A stretch of DNA of 39,368 nucleotides from Lysobacteraceae bacterium (GTDB lineage Bacteria > Pseudomonadota > Gammaproteobacteria > Xanthomonadales > Rhodanobacteraceae). A program made the translations under genes and the position numbers. This document shows, piece after piece, positions 1 to 7,324 of this stretch. Position 1 is the first letter of the stretch, and every line of letters starts with the position of its first letter. Location of the stretch: assembly GCA_018970895.1 (NCBI GenBank), contig JAGWVM010000016.1:1-39368 (forward strand), written 5' to 3'. A model generated the notes under the pieces. It was not told where the DNA came from. It did no database searches and saw nothing but the letters and a program-made list of their open reading frames with translations.

Positions 1-393
1 GTGCGCAAACGCGCCCGCTGACGAAAAATATTTTGCGGACGGCGCGGTGTCAGTCGCTTCCCATTCATGCACTTCCGTCCGTCCGCGATCGCATTCGCGA
101 GGGGGTGCCGCGCGGTTGCGCATCGCGCATGGCGATGACGGTCTGCATGGCTTGTTTGCCGGCAAACCTTTGTCCAGTGCGGCTTCCCGTGTCGCGCGAA
201 TCCGTGAGGCGATTTTGGGATGGACGGCTATACGGCCAATTGATTATTTTCGACAGGGCCCTCGCGGCTTGCGGGACGCGGCTTGCGGGTGGTCCCGGGG
301 GCGTTCGCAGGCGGTCTGGAACAGGCGCAAAATCAATTGACAGCTGAAATCTTCGGGAATAGCTTTCGCACCAGATTCCGGGGAACAGGTGTT
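1..393. other. Non-coding region upstream of metJ
   Basis: I find no convincing gene here; two overlapping open frames of about 100 codons (33-347 and 47-340) have no recognisable domain. The stretch holds a 10-bp AT palindrome (AAAATATTTT, 25-34), a perfect 14-bp palindrome GTTTGCCGGCAAAC at 154-167, and AT-rich patches near 231-258. A consensus TTGACA at 337-342 with a weak TAGCTT 17 bp downstream (360-365) could be the metJ promoter. No clear MetJ box (AGACGTCT) is visible, so autoregulation is not supported by what I see. The first bases may belong to the end or promoter of a neighbour outside the window. Confidence 0.6.
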
Positions 394-936
394 ATGTCGG
401 CAGCGAAGTATGTAAAGCCCTATGTCGAGCACGGCGAAAAGGCCGGAGCGGTACGCAAGATCACCGTCTCGATTCCACTTCACGTACTGCGACTCCTGTC
501 CGACCTGCGCACGCATCGCCAGGTAAACAATCTTCGGCACGCCACCAACAGCGATCTGCTGGTCGAGGCGTTCCTTCACGCTTTTACTGGGCAACCACTG
601 CCAACTGATGAGGAGCTGAGACGAACCATGGCCACTGCCAAGAAAACTGCTGCGAAGAAACCGGCTGCCAAGAAGGCCGCCAAGAAGACCGCCGTGAAGA
701 AGGTTGCCGCCAAGAAGCCGGTGGCGAAGAAGCCGGCTGCCAAGAAGGCCGCCGTGAAGAAGGTTGCTGCCAAGAAGGCAGCGCCGAAGAAGGCCGCCGC
801 CAAGAAGCCGGCTGCTGCCAAGAAGGTTGCCGTGAAGAAGGTCGCTGCCAAGAAGGCTGCGCCGAAGAAGGCCGCTGCCAAGAAGGCTGCTGCGCCGGCC
901 AAGGTGGCCAAGGCCACCAAGACCGCCAAGAAGTAA
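394..936 (+). CDS. metJ: MetJ methionine repressor with histone H1-like C-terminal tail
   Basis: Residues 5-77 are a clear MetJ ribbon-helix-helix domain. The beta-strand VRKITVSIP (20-28) carries the Lys and Thr that contact the met box in E. coli MetJ (here K22 and T24). The [12 protein letters not shown] segment and [13 protein letters not shown] (58-70), which forms the SAM-binding helix region, are almost identical to E. coli. MetJ is normally about 105 residues. Here the usual acidic C-terminal part is absent, and from M79 the protein continues for 102 residues made almost only of Lys, Ala, Val, Pro and Thr in AAKK/PKKA repeats, like bacterial histone H1/AlgP-type tails. The reading frame is continuous, so there is no frameshift. 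ATG 394 follows GGGGAACAGG; an upstream in-frame codon at 283 has no family support. MetJ with SAM as corepressor represses methionine genes; a target operator is at 34314-34329. The tail presumably adds non-specific DNA binding (inference). Confidence 0.95.
   Translation: MSAAKYVKPYVEHGEKAGAVRKITVSIPLHVLRLLSDLRTHRQVNNLRHATNSDLLVEAFLHAFTGQPLPTDEELRRTMATAKKTAAKKPAAKKAAKKTAVKKVAAKKPVAKKPAAKKAAVKKVAAKKAAPKKAAAKKPAAAKKVAVKKVAAKKAAPKKAAAKKAAAPAKVAKATKTAKK
628..936 (+). repeat. Low-complexity Lys/Ala-coding repeat tract of metJ
   Basis: The 3' part of metJ is built from reiterated GCCAAGAAG/GCCGTGAAGAAG-type units. A 19-codon block ([19 protein letters not shown]) occurs at 751-807 and again at 829-885, a 78-bp period with only synonymous differences. 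Such tracts are prone to slippage or unequal recombination, so tail length probably differs between strains. The tract begins with an in-frame ATG at 628 (protein start [11 protein letters not shown]) preceded by AGGAG at 611-615, so a separate H1-like product of 102 residues is possible. Confidence 0.85.
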
Positions 937-971
937 GTCACCACAAAACCAGAAAGTCCGTTCGATCTTGT

Positions 972-1037
972 TTCCCCGCGGTGCCCAGCGCGGGGAAGCC
1001 CTTCGAAAGCGATTCATCCCGGCCAAGCGCCGGGATG
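972..1037 (+). terminator. Two hairpins downstream of metJ
   Basis: A 9-bp stem TTCCCCGCG/CGCGGGGAA (972-980 with 989-997) is followed by a second 9-bp stem CATCCCGGC/GCCGGGATG (1015-1023 with 1029-1037, loop CAAGC). Neither is followed by a good T run, so they may be weak terminators, mRNA 3'-end stabilisers, or structures in the leader of the next gene. Confidence 0.4.
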
Positions 1038-1227
1038 CTTCGTTCCGGGGCCCGGAAATTCCCGATCCGGAACGCGTGGAATACCCCTTACCGCATCCGT
1101 TTGCCGTGACCCCTCAATGCGGTTACCTTTCGCTCATCCGCGCCGCGACGGACCTGGGGGCAGGTCCCCGCTCCTGGATTCACGGGGGGAAAAAGCGCGG
1201 GTATCTGATGCCACTCAGCGAGAGATC

Positions 1228-2244
1228 ATGGATACCCGAATCACACTCGAGGCGCGTCGTCGCGCGCGCGGGGCCATCCGGCCCGTCACGCTGGCCGCAT
1301 TGGCCGTCATCGTCATCCTGGCCATCGCGTCCTGGTTCCTGGTGATTCAGCCGCATGAAGAGCTGGTGCTCTCCGACGCCGGCGGCCATCCTTCCAGCCC
1401 GGTGACCACGAATGCGGTGCAGGCACCGCCACCGGTCAACGTCGAGGCGATGGGCACCGACCAGCTGCTGGCCGAGGCGCGCAAGGCGATGAACGACCAG
1501 CGCTACCTGGCGCCGGCCGGCAACAACGCTTTCGAGTTCTACCTCAAGGCGCTGGAGCGCGAGCCGGGTAACGCCGTCGCCACCGATGCGCTGCGCGAGA
1601 CGTTTCCGTTCGCTGCCAGCGCTGCCGAGCAGCAGATCAACGCCGGCAACTTCAACGAGGCGCAGCGCGAGATCGACCTGCTCGCCAAGGCCGATCCCGC
1701 CAACTACACGCTGACCATCCTGCGTTCCAAGCTCGACGCCCAGCGCAAGGTGGCCGACAAGGCACAGCAGGAAGCTGCTGACCAGGCGCGCCAGCAGCAG
1801 CTCGCCGCGCAGAAGGCGGCTGAAGACAAGGCCGCGGCCGCCAAGGCCGAGCAGCAGACGACGGAGACTGTCGCCGCCAGCAAGCCACCGGCATCGGCGG
1901 CATCGACCCGGCCGGCCAGCGCGCCCGCCAGCCAGACCGCGCAGGCGGCGGCACCGGTCCGCGAGACGTCGACGCCCGCCGTGCTCATACGCAGTATCAA
2001 TCCGCGCTATCCGACGCAGGCCCAGCGCGCGCGGACCGAAGGTTTCGTGGTGCTGAGCTTCACCGTGACCGCCGAAGGCGCAACCTCCAACATCAAGGTC
2101 GTCGAAGCGCAGCCGCGCCACGTGTTCGATCGTGCGGCGATCGATGCGGTCGACCGCTGGAAGTTCAAGCCGGCCACCCGCAATGGCGAGCCGGTGGATA
2201 GCACGGTGACGAACCGGATCAATTTCACGCTCACCGGGCAGTAG
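1228..2244 (+). CDS. TonB-type energy transducer protein
   Basis: This 338-residue protein has the TonB layout. A short basic cytoplasmic N-terminus is followed by one membrane segment (about residues 20-40) and a long periplasmic region with an Ala/Gln/Lys-rich, probably helical linker (about 195-240) and an Ala/Pro/Ser stretch. The C-terminal TonB domain starts near residue 255 with the motif NPRYPTQAQRARTEGFVVL and ends with the AIDAVDRWKFKPATRNGEPV box typical of the TonB_C family. Residues about 80-180 look helical and TPR-like (KALEREPGNAVATDALRE), as in several proteobacterial TonB-like proteins. Start ATG 1228 places the membrane helix sensibly; upstream in-frame starts would add an arginine-rich non-homologous leader. 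It should couple the proton motive force to outer-membrane receptors, for which the receptor at 26846-29752 is a candidate partner. No exbB/exbD genes lie beside it, so this is an orphan transducer. Confidence 0.88.
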   Translation: MDTRITLEARRRARGAIRPVTLAALAVIVILAIASWFLVIQPHEELVLSDAGGHPSSPVTTNAVQAPPPVNVEAMGTDQLLAEARKAMNDQRYLAPAGNNAFEFYLKALEREPGNAVATDALRETFPFAASAAEQQINAGNFNEAQREIDLLAKADPANYTLTILRSKLDAQRKVADKAQQEAADQARQQQLAAQKAAEDKAAAAKAEQQTTETVAASKPPASAASTRPASAPASQTAQAAAPVRETSTPAVLIRSINPRYPTQAQRARTEGFVVLSFTVTAEGATSNIKVVEAQPRHVFDRAAIDAVDRWKFKPATRNGEPVDSTVTNRINFTLTGQ

Positions 2245-2262
2245 CCGCGGCAGGCGCTGCGC

Positions 2263-2302
2263 AGGACGGCCAGCCTGGTCCGGCTGGCCGTCCTGTGTTT
2301 GA
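2263..2302 (+). terminator. Rho-independent terminator after tonB-like gene
   Basis: A perfect 13-bp stem, AGGACGGCCAGCC (2263-2275) paired with GGCTGGCCGTCCT (2282-2294), has a 6-nt loop and is followed by GTGTTTG. The T run is short, but the stem is strong and lies 18 bp after the stop codon, between convergent genes. Confidence 0.7.
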
Positions 2303-2361
2303 GGATCGGCCACCCGGGATCGGCAACCGGCGCGGCGGTGTTCCCGCCGCGCGCCGCATGC

Positions 2362-3648
2362 TCAGCGACGGTGCCTGCGACGGGGCTTGTGCCGGCGCTC
2401 CGGGGCGCGGGGTGGCGGGCTTTCCAGTCCGGCCCAGTCCACGTGCGGCAGTCCGAGCAGGCGGTCGAACATCATCGGCATCAGCCCCGACGGCGCCGCG
2501 CCGGCCGAGTTCCACATCGTCACGATGCCCGCGTGGTACTTGGGAAAGAAGCCGATCATGGTGCGATAGCCCTGCACCGCGCCAGCGTGGAAGACCAGCG
2601 TCTCCCCGCCGTAGGTGAACACGCGCCAGCCCAGCGCGTAGTGGGCCGCGGTGATGCGCGCGCGCCGCCACGGGGTGGAATGCATTTCCACCGGCGTCGC
2701 GACGCCCGGTGCATGCAGCACTGCCAGCAGTTCGGCCGGAAGCACGTCGGGTCGGCCGCCCATCTGGGCGATCAGCCATTTCTCCATGTCGCGCAGGCTG
2801 GCATTGACGCCGGCGGCGGGGGCGACCCGGTAGTACGCCTCTTTCGGCTCGAACGGGCGCCACTCGCCGTGGCGTGCCGGAACATGCGGGCGCGCCCAGC
2901 TCGGACTGGCCTCCAGTGCCGCACGACCGTAGCTGGCGGTCTTCATGCCGAGCGGATAGAAGATGCGCTTGTCCACCAGCCGGTAGAAGAAGTCGCCTGT
3001 CTCGGCATAGATCACGTCGCCGATCAGACTGAAGGCGACGTTCTGGTAGCCGTAGCACTGGCCCGGCTCGCAGGTCATGTCCACTTCGTCGAGCTTGCGC
3101 ACCAGCTCTTCGTAGGGGACGTCGTCCTCGAGCATGTTGTCGTAGGTATTGCGCGGCAGGCCGGCGCGCTGGCCGAGGATGTCGCCGACCGTGACCTGGC
3201 TGGCGGCCTGCATGTCCTTGAGCTTGAAGAACGGCAGCACGTCGATGAGCCTGGTGTCCCAGCTCAGCTTGCCGTCGCGCACCAGCAGCGCGGTCAGCCC
3301 GGTGGCGAATGCCTTGGACAGCGAGGCAAGCCGGAACACCGTCTGCGGCGTGATGGGCTGCTTCGTGGCCGCGTCCGCGTAGCCGGTGGTGTACTCGAAC
3401 ACCACCTTGTCATTGACCACCACCGCGGTCGCCAGACCGGCGACCGAGTGGCGACGGCCGAGTTCGTCCAGCCAGCGCCGGTAGTCGCCGAGCGCTTCCT
3501 TGACCCGCTTCGGCGGAAGTTGCGCGGATGGGACATTGCTGACCACCTGGCTCCCCGTCGTCTGTGGCTCGGGTCCGGCGTGGGCGGAGGTGGTGGCCGA
3601 CACGCACAGCGCGGCGACGAGAGCAAGGGTCAGGGGACGGAACGGCAT
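2362..3648 (-). CDS. Secreted serine hydrolase, class C beta-lactamase/PBP4* fold
   Basis: This 428-residue protein has a signal peptide (hydrophobic core PLTLALVAALCVSA, cleavage likely after AHA near residue 24). The serine beta-lactamase/penicillin-binding fold is shown by the SxxK motif SLSK (S109 and K112), the YxN motif YQN (201-203) and the third-box HAG (354-356). The family includes beta-lactamases, D,D-peptidases and esterases; the HAG variant of KTG is common in the esterase/peptidase branch, so true beta-lactam resistance is not implied. The C-terminus ends in a short Arg/His-rich tail (RRHKPRRRHRR) that is unusual for the family. ATG at 3648 was chosen because it gives a clean signal peptide; the frame stays open to 3774. 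It is convergent with the tonB-like gene and lies downstream of the GMC oxidoreductase on the same strand. Confidence 0.85.
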   Translation of the reverse strand: MPFRPLTLALVAALCVSATTSAHAGPEPQTTGSQVVSNVPSAQLPPKRVKEALGDYRRWLDELGRRHSVAGLATAVVVNDKVVFEYTTGYADAATKQPITPQTVFRLASLSKAFATGLTALLVRDGKLSWDTRLIDVLPFFKLKDMQAASQVTVGDILGQRAGLPRNTYDNMLEDDVPYEELVRKLDEVDMTCEPGQCYGYQNVAFSLIGDVIYAETGDFFYRLVDKRIFYPLGMKTASYGRAALEASPSWARPHVPARHGEWRPFEPKEAYYRVAPAAGVNASLRDMEKWLIAQMGGRPDVLPAELLAVLHAPGVATPVEMHSTPWRRARITAAHYALGWRVFTYGGETLVFHAGAVQGYRTMIGFFPKYHAGIVTMWNSAGAAPSGLMPMMFDRLLGLPHVDWAGLESPPPRAPERRHKPRRRHRR

Positions 3649-3823
3649 GCAGCTCGGCTTGGTGTCCGGCCGGAGCGGCCGGAAGGGAGGGGACGGGGCG
3701 ACCGGATGCCGTGCAGCCATACGGTCGCGGGATTGTGGGCGAGTTCGCGCCGGCCCACAACGAAGCCACCGCATCGCCGAACAGGTGCCGGTCAGCTGCG
3801 CGGGGATGCCCGTGCTGCTGCGG

Positions 3824-5410
3824 TCAGTGCGGGTGCCCCAGCAGCATCGCGCTGGCCCGCTCGGCGATCATGATGGTCGGCGCGTTGGTGTTGCCCGTCG
3901 GCACACTGGGCATCACCGAGGCATCGACCACGCGCAGGCCCTCGATCCCGCGCAGGCGCAGTTCGCTGTCGACCACCGCCCCGTCGTCGCGCCCCATCCG
4001 GCAACTGCCGACCGGGTGGTAGACCGATTCGGCCTTGCGACGGATGAAGGCCTCGAATTCCGCGTCGCTGTCCAGTGCCGCCTCCGGGAACACCGGTTCG
4101 CCCCGATAGGGATCGAACGCGGGCTGGGCAAGGATGTCGCGCGACAGCTTCGCCGCCTCGATCATCCGGGCCAGGTCGTGGCCCTCGCCGTCGCCCAGGT
4201 AGTTGGCGTGGATCGCCACCGCGCGCGCGGGATCGGCCGAGCGCAGGCGCAGCCGGCCGCGGCTGCGCGGATGCAGGTAGCAGGCGTGCAGGGTGTAGCC
4301 GTCGCCGGGCAGGCGGTGCCGGCCGTGGTCGTCGAGCAGGGCCGGCACGAAGTGGAACTGGATGTCGCAGCGCTCGTCGTCGGCCAGCCGGCTGCGCAGG
4401 AAGCCGCCGGCCTCGGCGATGTTGGACGTGCCCGGGCCCTGCCGTGCGATCAGGTAGCGCAGTCCCGCGGACACCTCGTTCAGGTGGTCGTAGGTGACCG
4501 GGCGGGTGCTGCCCACCAGCGTGCAGATATCCAGGTGATCCTGCAGGTTGCCGCCGACCTCCGGCCGGTCGAGCACGACGGGAATGCCGTGCTCGCGCAG
4601 GTGGTCGGCCGGGCCGATGCCGGACAGCATCAGCAGATGGGGCGAATTGATCGCCCCGGCCGCCAGCAGCACCTGGCCGGCATCGATGCGCTGCGAGCCG
4701 CTGCCGTTGCGCAGCTGCACCCCGACCGCACGGCCGCCCTCGACGAGCAGCCGCTCCACCAGCACGCCCGTGCGTACCTCGAGATTGGCGCGGTCACGCA
4801 CCGGCCGCAGGAACCCGGCCGCGGTGGAACATCGCGCGCCGTTGCGCTGGGTGACCTGGTACAGGCCGAAGCCCTCCTGGTGCTCGCCGTTGAAGTCGTC
4901 GTTGCGTGGATGACCGGCCTGGCCCGCGGCCTCGAGCAGGGCATCCGAGAGCACGTTGTGGTGGCGCAGGTCCGACACGCCAAGCGGCCCGCCGCTGCCG
5001 TGGCGGGCGCCTGCACCGCGCGTGTTGTCCTCGCTCAGCTTGAACCACGGCAGCACGTGGTCCCAGCTCCAGCGCGGATCGCCGGTCGCCTCCGCCCAGC
5101 GGTCGTAGTCGCCGGGCACGCCGCGGATGTAGCACATCGCGTTGATCGAGCTGGAGCCGCCGAGCGTCTTGCCGCGCGGCCACCACAGGCGCCGGCCGAG
5201 CAGCTGTGGCTCGGGTTCGGTGTGGTAGTCCCAGTTCACGCTGCGCACCTTGACCAGCCGGGCCAGGCCGGCGGGCATGTGGATCAGCGGGTTCCAGTCG
5301 CGCGGCCCGGCCTCCAGCAGCAGCACCCGCGTGTTCGGATCCGCGCTCAGCCGATGGGCCAGCACGCAGCCGGCCGAGCCGGCTCCCACGATGACGTAGT
5401 CGTAAGCCAT
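3824..5410 (-). CDS. GMC family FAD-dependent oxidoreductase (choline dehydrogenase-like)
   Basis: This 528-residue flavoprotein begins with the FAD-binding beta-alpha-beta motif VGAGSAGCVLAHRLS (from residue 7) and an acidic LLLEAG strand end. It also has the GMC signature GGSSSINAMCYIRG (around 83-96) and the GAINSPHLLMLSG signature 2. The active-site segment includes H465 in HPVGSCRMG and N507/N509 in PTGNTNAPT. The length fits choline or alcohol dehydrogenases (about 530-560). The family oxidises alcohols to aldehydes with FAD, and the substrate cannot be told from sequence. No betaine genes (betB, betI) are adjacent, so a role as a general alcohol dehydrogenase is at least as likely as choline oxidation. 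It is divergent from the transporter at 5487, with only 76 bp between them. Confidence 0.9.
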   Translation of the reverse strand: MAYDYVIVGAGSAGCVLAHRLSADPNTRVLLLEAGPRDWNPLIHMPAGLARLVKVRSVNWDYHTEPEPQLLGRRLWWPRGKTLGGSSSINAMCYIRGVPGDYDRWAEATGDPRWSWDHVLPWFKLSEDNTRGAGARHGSGGPLGVSDLRHHNVLSDALLEAAGQAGHPRNDDFNGEHQEGFGLYQVTQRNGARCSTAAGFLRPVRDRANLEVRTGVLVERLLVEGGRAVGVQLRNGSGSQRIDAGQVLLAAGAINSPHLLMLSGIGPADHLREHGIPVVLDRPEVGGNLQDHLDICTLVGSTRPVTYDHLNEVSAGLRYLIARQGPGTSNIAEAGGFLRSRLADDERCDIQFHFVPALLDDHGRHRLPGDGYTLHACYLHPRSRGRLRLRSADPARAVAIHANYLGDGEGHDLARMIEAAKLSRDILAQPAFDPYRGEPVFPEAALDSDAEFEAFIRRKAESVYHPVGSCRMGRDDGAVVDSELRLRGIEGLRVVDASVMPSVPTGNTNAPTIMIAERASAMLLGHPH

Positions 5411-5486
5411 TCCGCTTCCCCCGGGGCCGCCGGGCGGCCCGATGCCTGCATGCTAGTCTTTGCCGGACCCACGCTGGAACTCCCCG

Positions 5487-6800
5487 GTGACATCCTCTCC
5501 CGAAGCGGCCGCAAGCGAGCGACGTACCGCCGCCTTGTCGGCGCTGGCGTTTTTCTTCGTCCTCACCGCGTACTACATCGTCCGGCCGGTGCGGGATCAG
5601 CTCAGCGGGGCGGTCGGATCGCAGTCGCTGCCGCTGTTCTACCTCGGCACCTTCGTGGCGATGCTGGCGCTGACGCCGGTGTTCGGGGCGATGGTGGCCC
5701 GTTTCCCGCGCCGGCGACTGCTGGGCTGGAGCTACTGCTTCTTCATCGCCTGCCTGCTGGCGTTCGTACCGGCCTTCCTGGCGCAGGCGCGCATCGGCGC
5801 GCGCGAGCTCGGCGTGGTGTTCTTCATCTGGGTCAGCGTGTTCAACCTGTTCGTGGTGTCGCTGTTCTGGAGCTTCATGGCGGACATCTTCGACAGCGCG
5901 CAGGCGCGCCGGATGTTTCCGCTGATTGCGCTGGGCGGCATGGCCGGCGCGGTGTTCGGACCGGTGGTCACCAGCCTGCTGGTGGGCCTGCTGGGCGTGG
6001 CGCCGCTGCTGGTGGTCTCGGCGGTCATGCTCGGCCTTGCGCTGGCCCTGCTGTTGCGGCTGTCGCATGGCCGCGGTGGCGGACACGTGCGGCGCGACGA
6101 GGAGGCGATCGGCGGCTCGCTGTGGGCGGGCATCCAGGAGCTGTGGTCGCGGCCGTTCCTGCGCTACATGGCGATCCTGATGCTGCTGGGTGACGGCATC
6201 GGCACGCTGGCCTACGCGTTTGTCGCCGACTACGCCAGGGCGCATCTCGTCGACAGCGCGGCGCGGACCGCGTTCTACGCCCACCTGGACCTGGCGGTGA
6301 ACGGGTTGGGTGCGTTGCTGCAGCTGACCGCCACCCGCTGGCTGATGCGTCGCTGGGGCGCCGGCTTCGGCCTGCTGGTGCCCGCGCTGGTGAACATGGC
6401 GCTGCTGGCGATGGTGACGGTCGGCGGCCACGGCAGCGTGGCCCTGCTGGGGATGACCCTGCCGCTGGTGGCGGTGATGCAGGTGGTGACCCGCGGCTTT
6501 GCCTACGGCATGACCAAGCCGGCCGTGGACGCGCTCTACACCCGCGTGCCTCGCGAGACCCGCTACAAGGGCAAGAACTTCGTCGAGACCGCGGTCTGGC
6601 GATTCGGCGATCTGCTGGTCACCAGTGGCGTGAGCGTGCTGGGGACGGCGGGTATCGGCCTGAGCGGGATGGCGCTGGTCGGCGTGGCGGTGTCCGGCGG
6701 TGCGACGTGGGTGGCGCACCGCGCCGGGCACTCGCCGGACCTGTTGCCGGAAGCGTCCGTCGACGGCGACGGGTCGATCGCCGGGTCGCGATCGACCTGA
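5487..6800 (+). CDS. ADP/ATP-carrier-like (Tlc/MFS) membrane transporter
   Basis: The protein has about 437 residues and about 12 hydrophobic segments. Near the N-terminus it has the YYIVRPVRDQLSG motif followed by a short loop and a cationic ARFPRRR loop. This pattern is found in proteobacterial proteins annotated as NTP/NDP exchange transporters or MFS transporters (ADP/ATP carrier superfamily). A second conserved patch, KPAVDALYTRVPRETRYKGK (about 353-372), precedes the last helices. In obligate intracellular bacteria related carriers exchange ATP for ADP. In a free-living bacterium the substrate is unknown and nucleotide exchange should not be assumed. The start is uncertain: GTG 5487 is preferred, and TTG 5460 in the same frame would add nine residues. 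It may share a divergent promoter region with the GMC oxidoreductase. Confidence 0.8.
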   Translation: MTSSPEAAASERRTAALSALAFFFVLTAYYIVRPVRDQLSGAVGSQSLPLFYLGTFVAMLALTPVFGAMVARFPRRRLLGWSYCFFIACLLAFVPAFLAQARIGARELGVVFFIWVSVFNLFVVSLFWSFMADIFDSAQARRMFPLIALGGMAGAVFGPVVTSLLVGLLGVAPLLVVSAVMLGLALALLLRLSHGRGGGHVRRDEEAIGGSLWAGIQELWSRPFLRYMAILMLLGDGIGTLAYAFVADYARAHLVDSAARTAFYAHLDLAVNGLGALLQLTATRWLMRRWGAGFGLLVPALVNMALLAMVTVGGHGSVALLGMTLPLVAVMQVVTRGFAYGMTKPAVDALYTRVPRETRYKGKNFVETAVWRFGDLLVTSGVSVLGTAGIGLSGMALVGVAVSGGATWVAHRAGHSPDLLPEASVDGDGSIAGSRST

Positions 6801-6815
6801 GCCCGCTTGCGCCGC

Positions 6816-7247
6816 TCAGCCGGTGATGTAGCGCTGCAGTTGCTCGATCTGCTCGGCCTGTGCGTCGATCACCGCCTTGACCAGGTCGCCGATCGAGATC
6901 ACGCCGGCCACGCGCCCGTCCTCGTCGATCACCGGCAGGTGCCGGATGCGGCTGTGCGTGCACAGGCGCATGCATTCGAGCACGTCGGTCTCGGGCGTCA
7001 CCGTGACCGGTGGTGCGCTCATGATCCCGGACACCGGAGTGGATGCCGACGCGCGCCCCTGCAGGATCACCTTGCGCGCGTAGTCACGTTCGGAAACGAT
7101 GCCTTCCAGCTGCTCGCCTTGCATCACCAGCAGGGCGCCGACGCGGTGGTCGGCCATCTGGCGGATGGCCTCCAGCACCGGCGTCTCCGGCGCCACCGCG
7201 TATACGGCGTGCCCCTTGATCTGAAGCAGATGCCTGACCTGGTTCAT
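6816..7247 (-). CDS. CBS-pair domain protein
   Basis: This small 143-residue protein consists almost entirely of two CBS domains (about residues 10-62 and 75-130). Each has the strand-helix pattern and the GIVSERDYARKV / GVISIGDLVKAV box. Such stand-alone CBS pairs (Bateman modules) usually bind adenine nucleotides or related ligands and act as sensors in the cytoplasm. The ATG at 7247 is preceded by GGGAGG. It is convergent with the transporter gene (16 bp apart) and lies downstream of the glycosyltransferase on the same strand with a 77-bp gap. No partner is obvious. Confidence 0.9.
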   Translation of the reverse strand: MNQVRHLLQIKGHAVYAVAPETPVLEAIRQMADHRVGALLVMQGEQLEGIVSERDYARKVILQGRASASTPVSGIMSAPPVTVTPETDVLECMRLCTHSRIRHLPVIDEDGRVAGVISIGDLVKAVIDAQAEQIEQLQRYITG

Positions 7248-7324
7248 GGCCGCCTCCCGGGTATGGATCCGGGACGAGTCTAGCGCCGGCGCGCGCGCCC
7301 GGCGTGGCGGCATCGTGAAGGGCT

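Noticed and set aside
33..347. Two overlapping small open frames before metJ (33-347 and 47-340)
   Set aside because: No Shine-Dalgarno, domain or signal peptide; the two frames overlap each other and end at the predicted metJ promoter.
283..393. N-terminal extension of MetJ from the in-frame codon at 283
   Set aside because: The extra 37 residues have no counterpart in MetJ, and the TTGACA at 337-342 would lie inside the coding sequence; ATG 394 has a ribosome binding site.
628..936. Repeat tract considered as a CRISPR array or non-coding tandem repeat
   Set aside because: The units are contiguous codons in one open frame with synonymous changes and no spacers.
1971..1982. AGACGTC-containing sequence resembling a met box
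   Set aside because: It lies inside the tonB-like coding sequence with no adjacent second box, so it is probably chance.
2362..3648. Serine hydrolase as a beta-lactam resistance gene
   Set aside because: SxxK and YxN alone do not separate AmpC-type enzymes from D,D-peptidases and esterases, and the third box is HAG rather than KTG.
3824..5410. Naming the GMC oxidoreductase betA
   Set aside because: No betB, betI or choline transporter is adjacent and GMC substrate specificity is not readable from these motifs.
3500..6193. 897-codon open frame on the plus strand
   Set aside because: It lies antisense to the GMC oxidoreductase, has no domain and is rich in Arg, Gly and Ala, as expected from GC-rich shadow frames.
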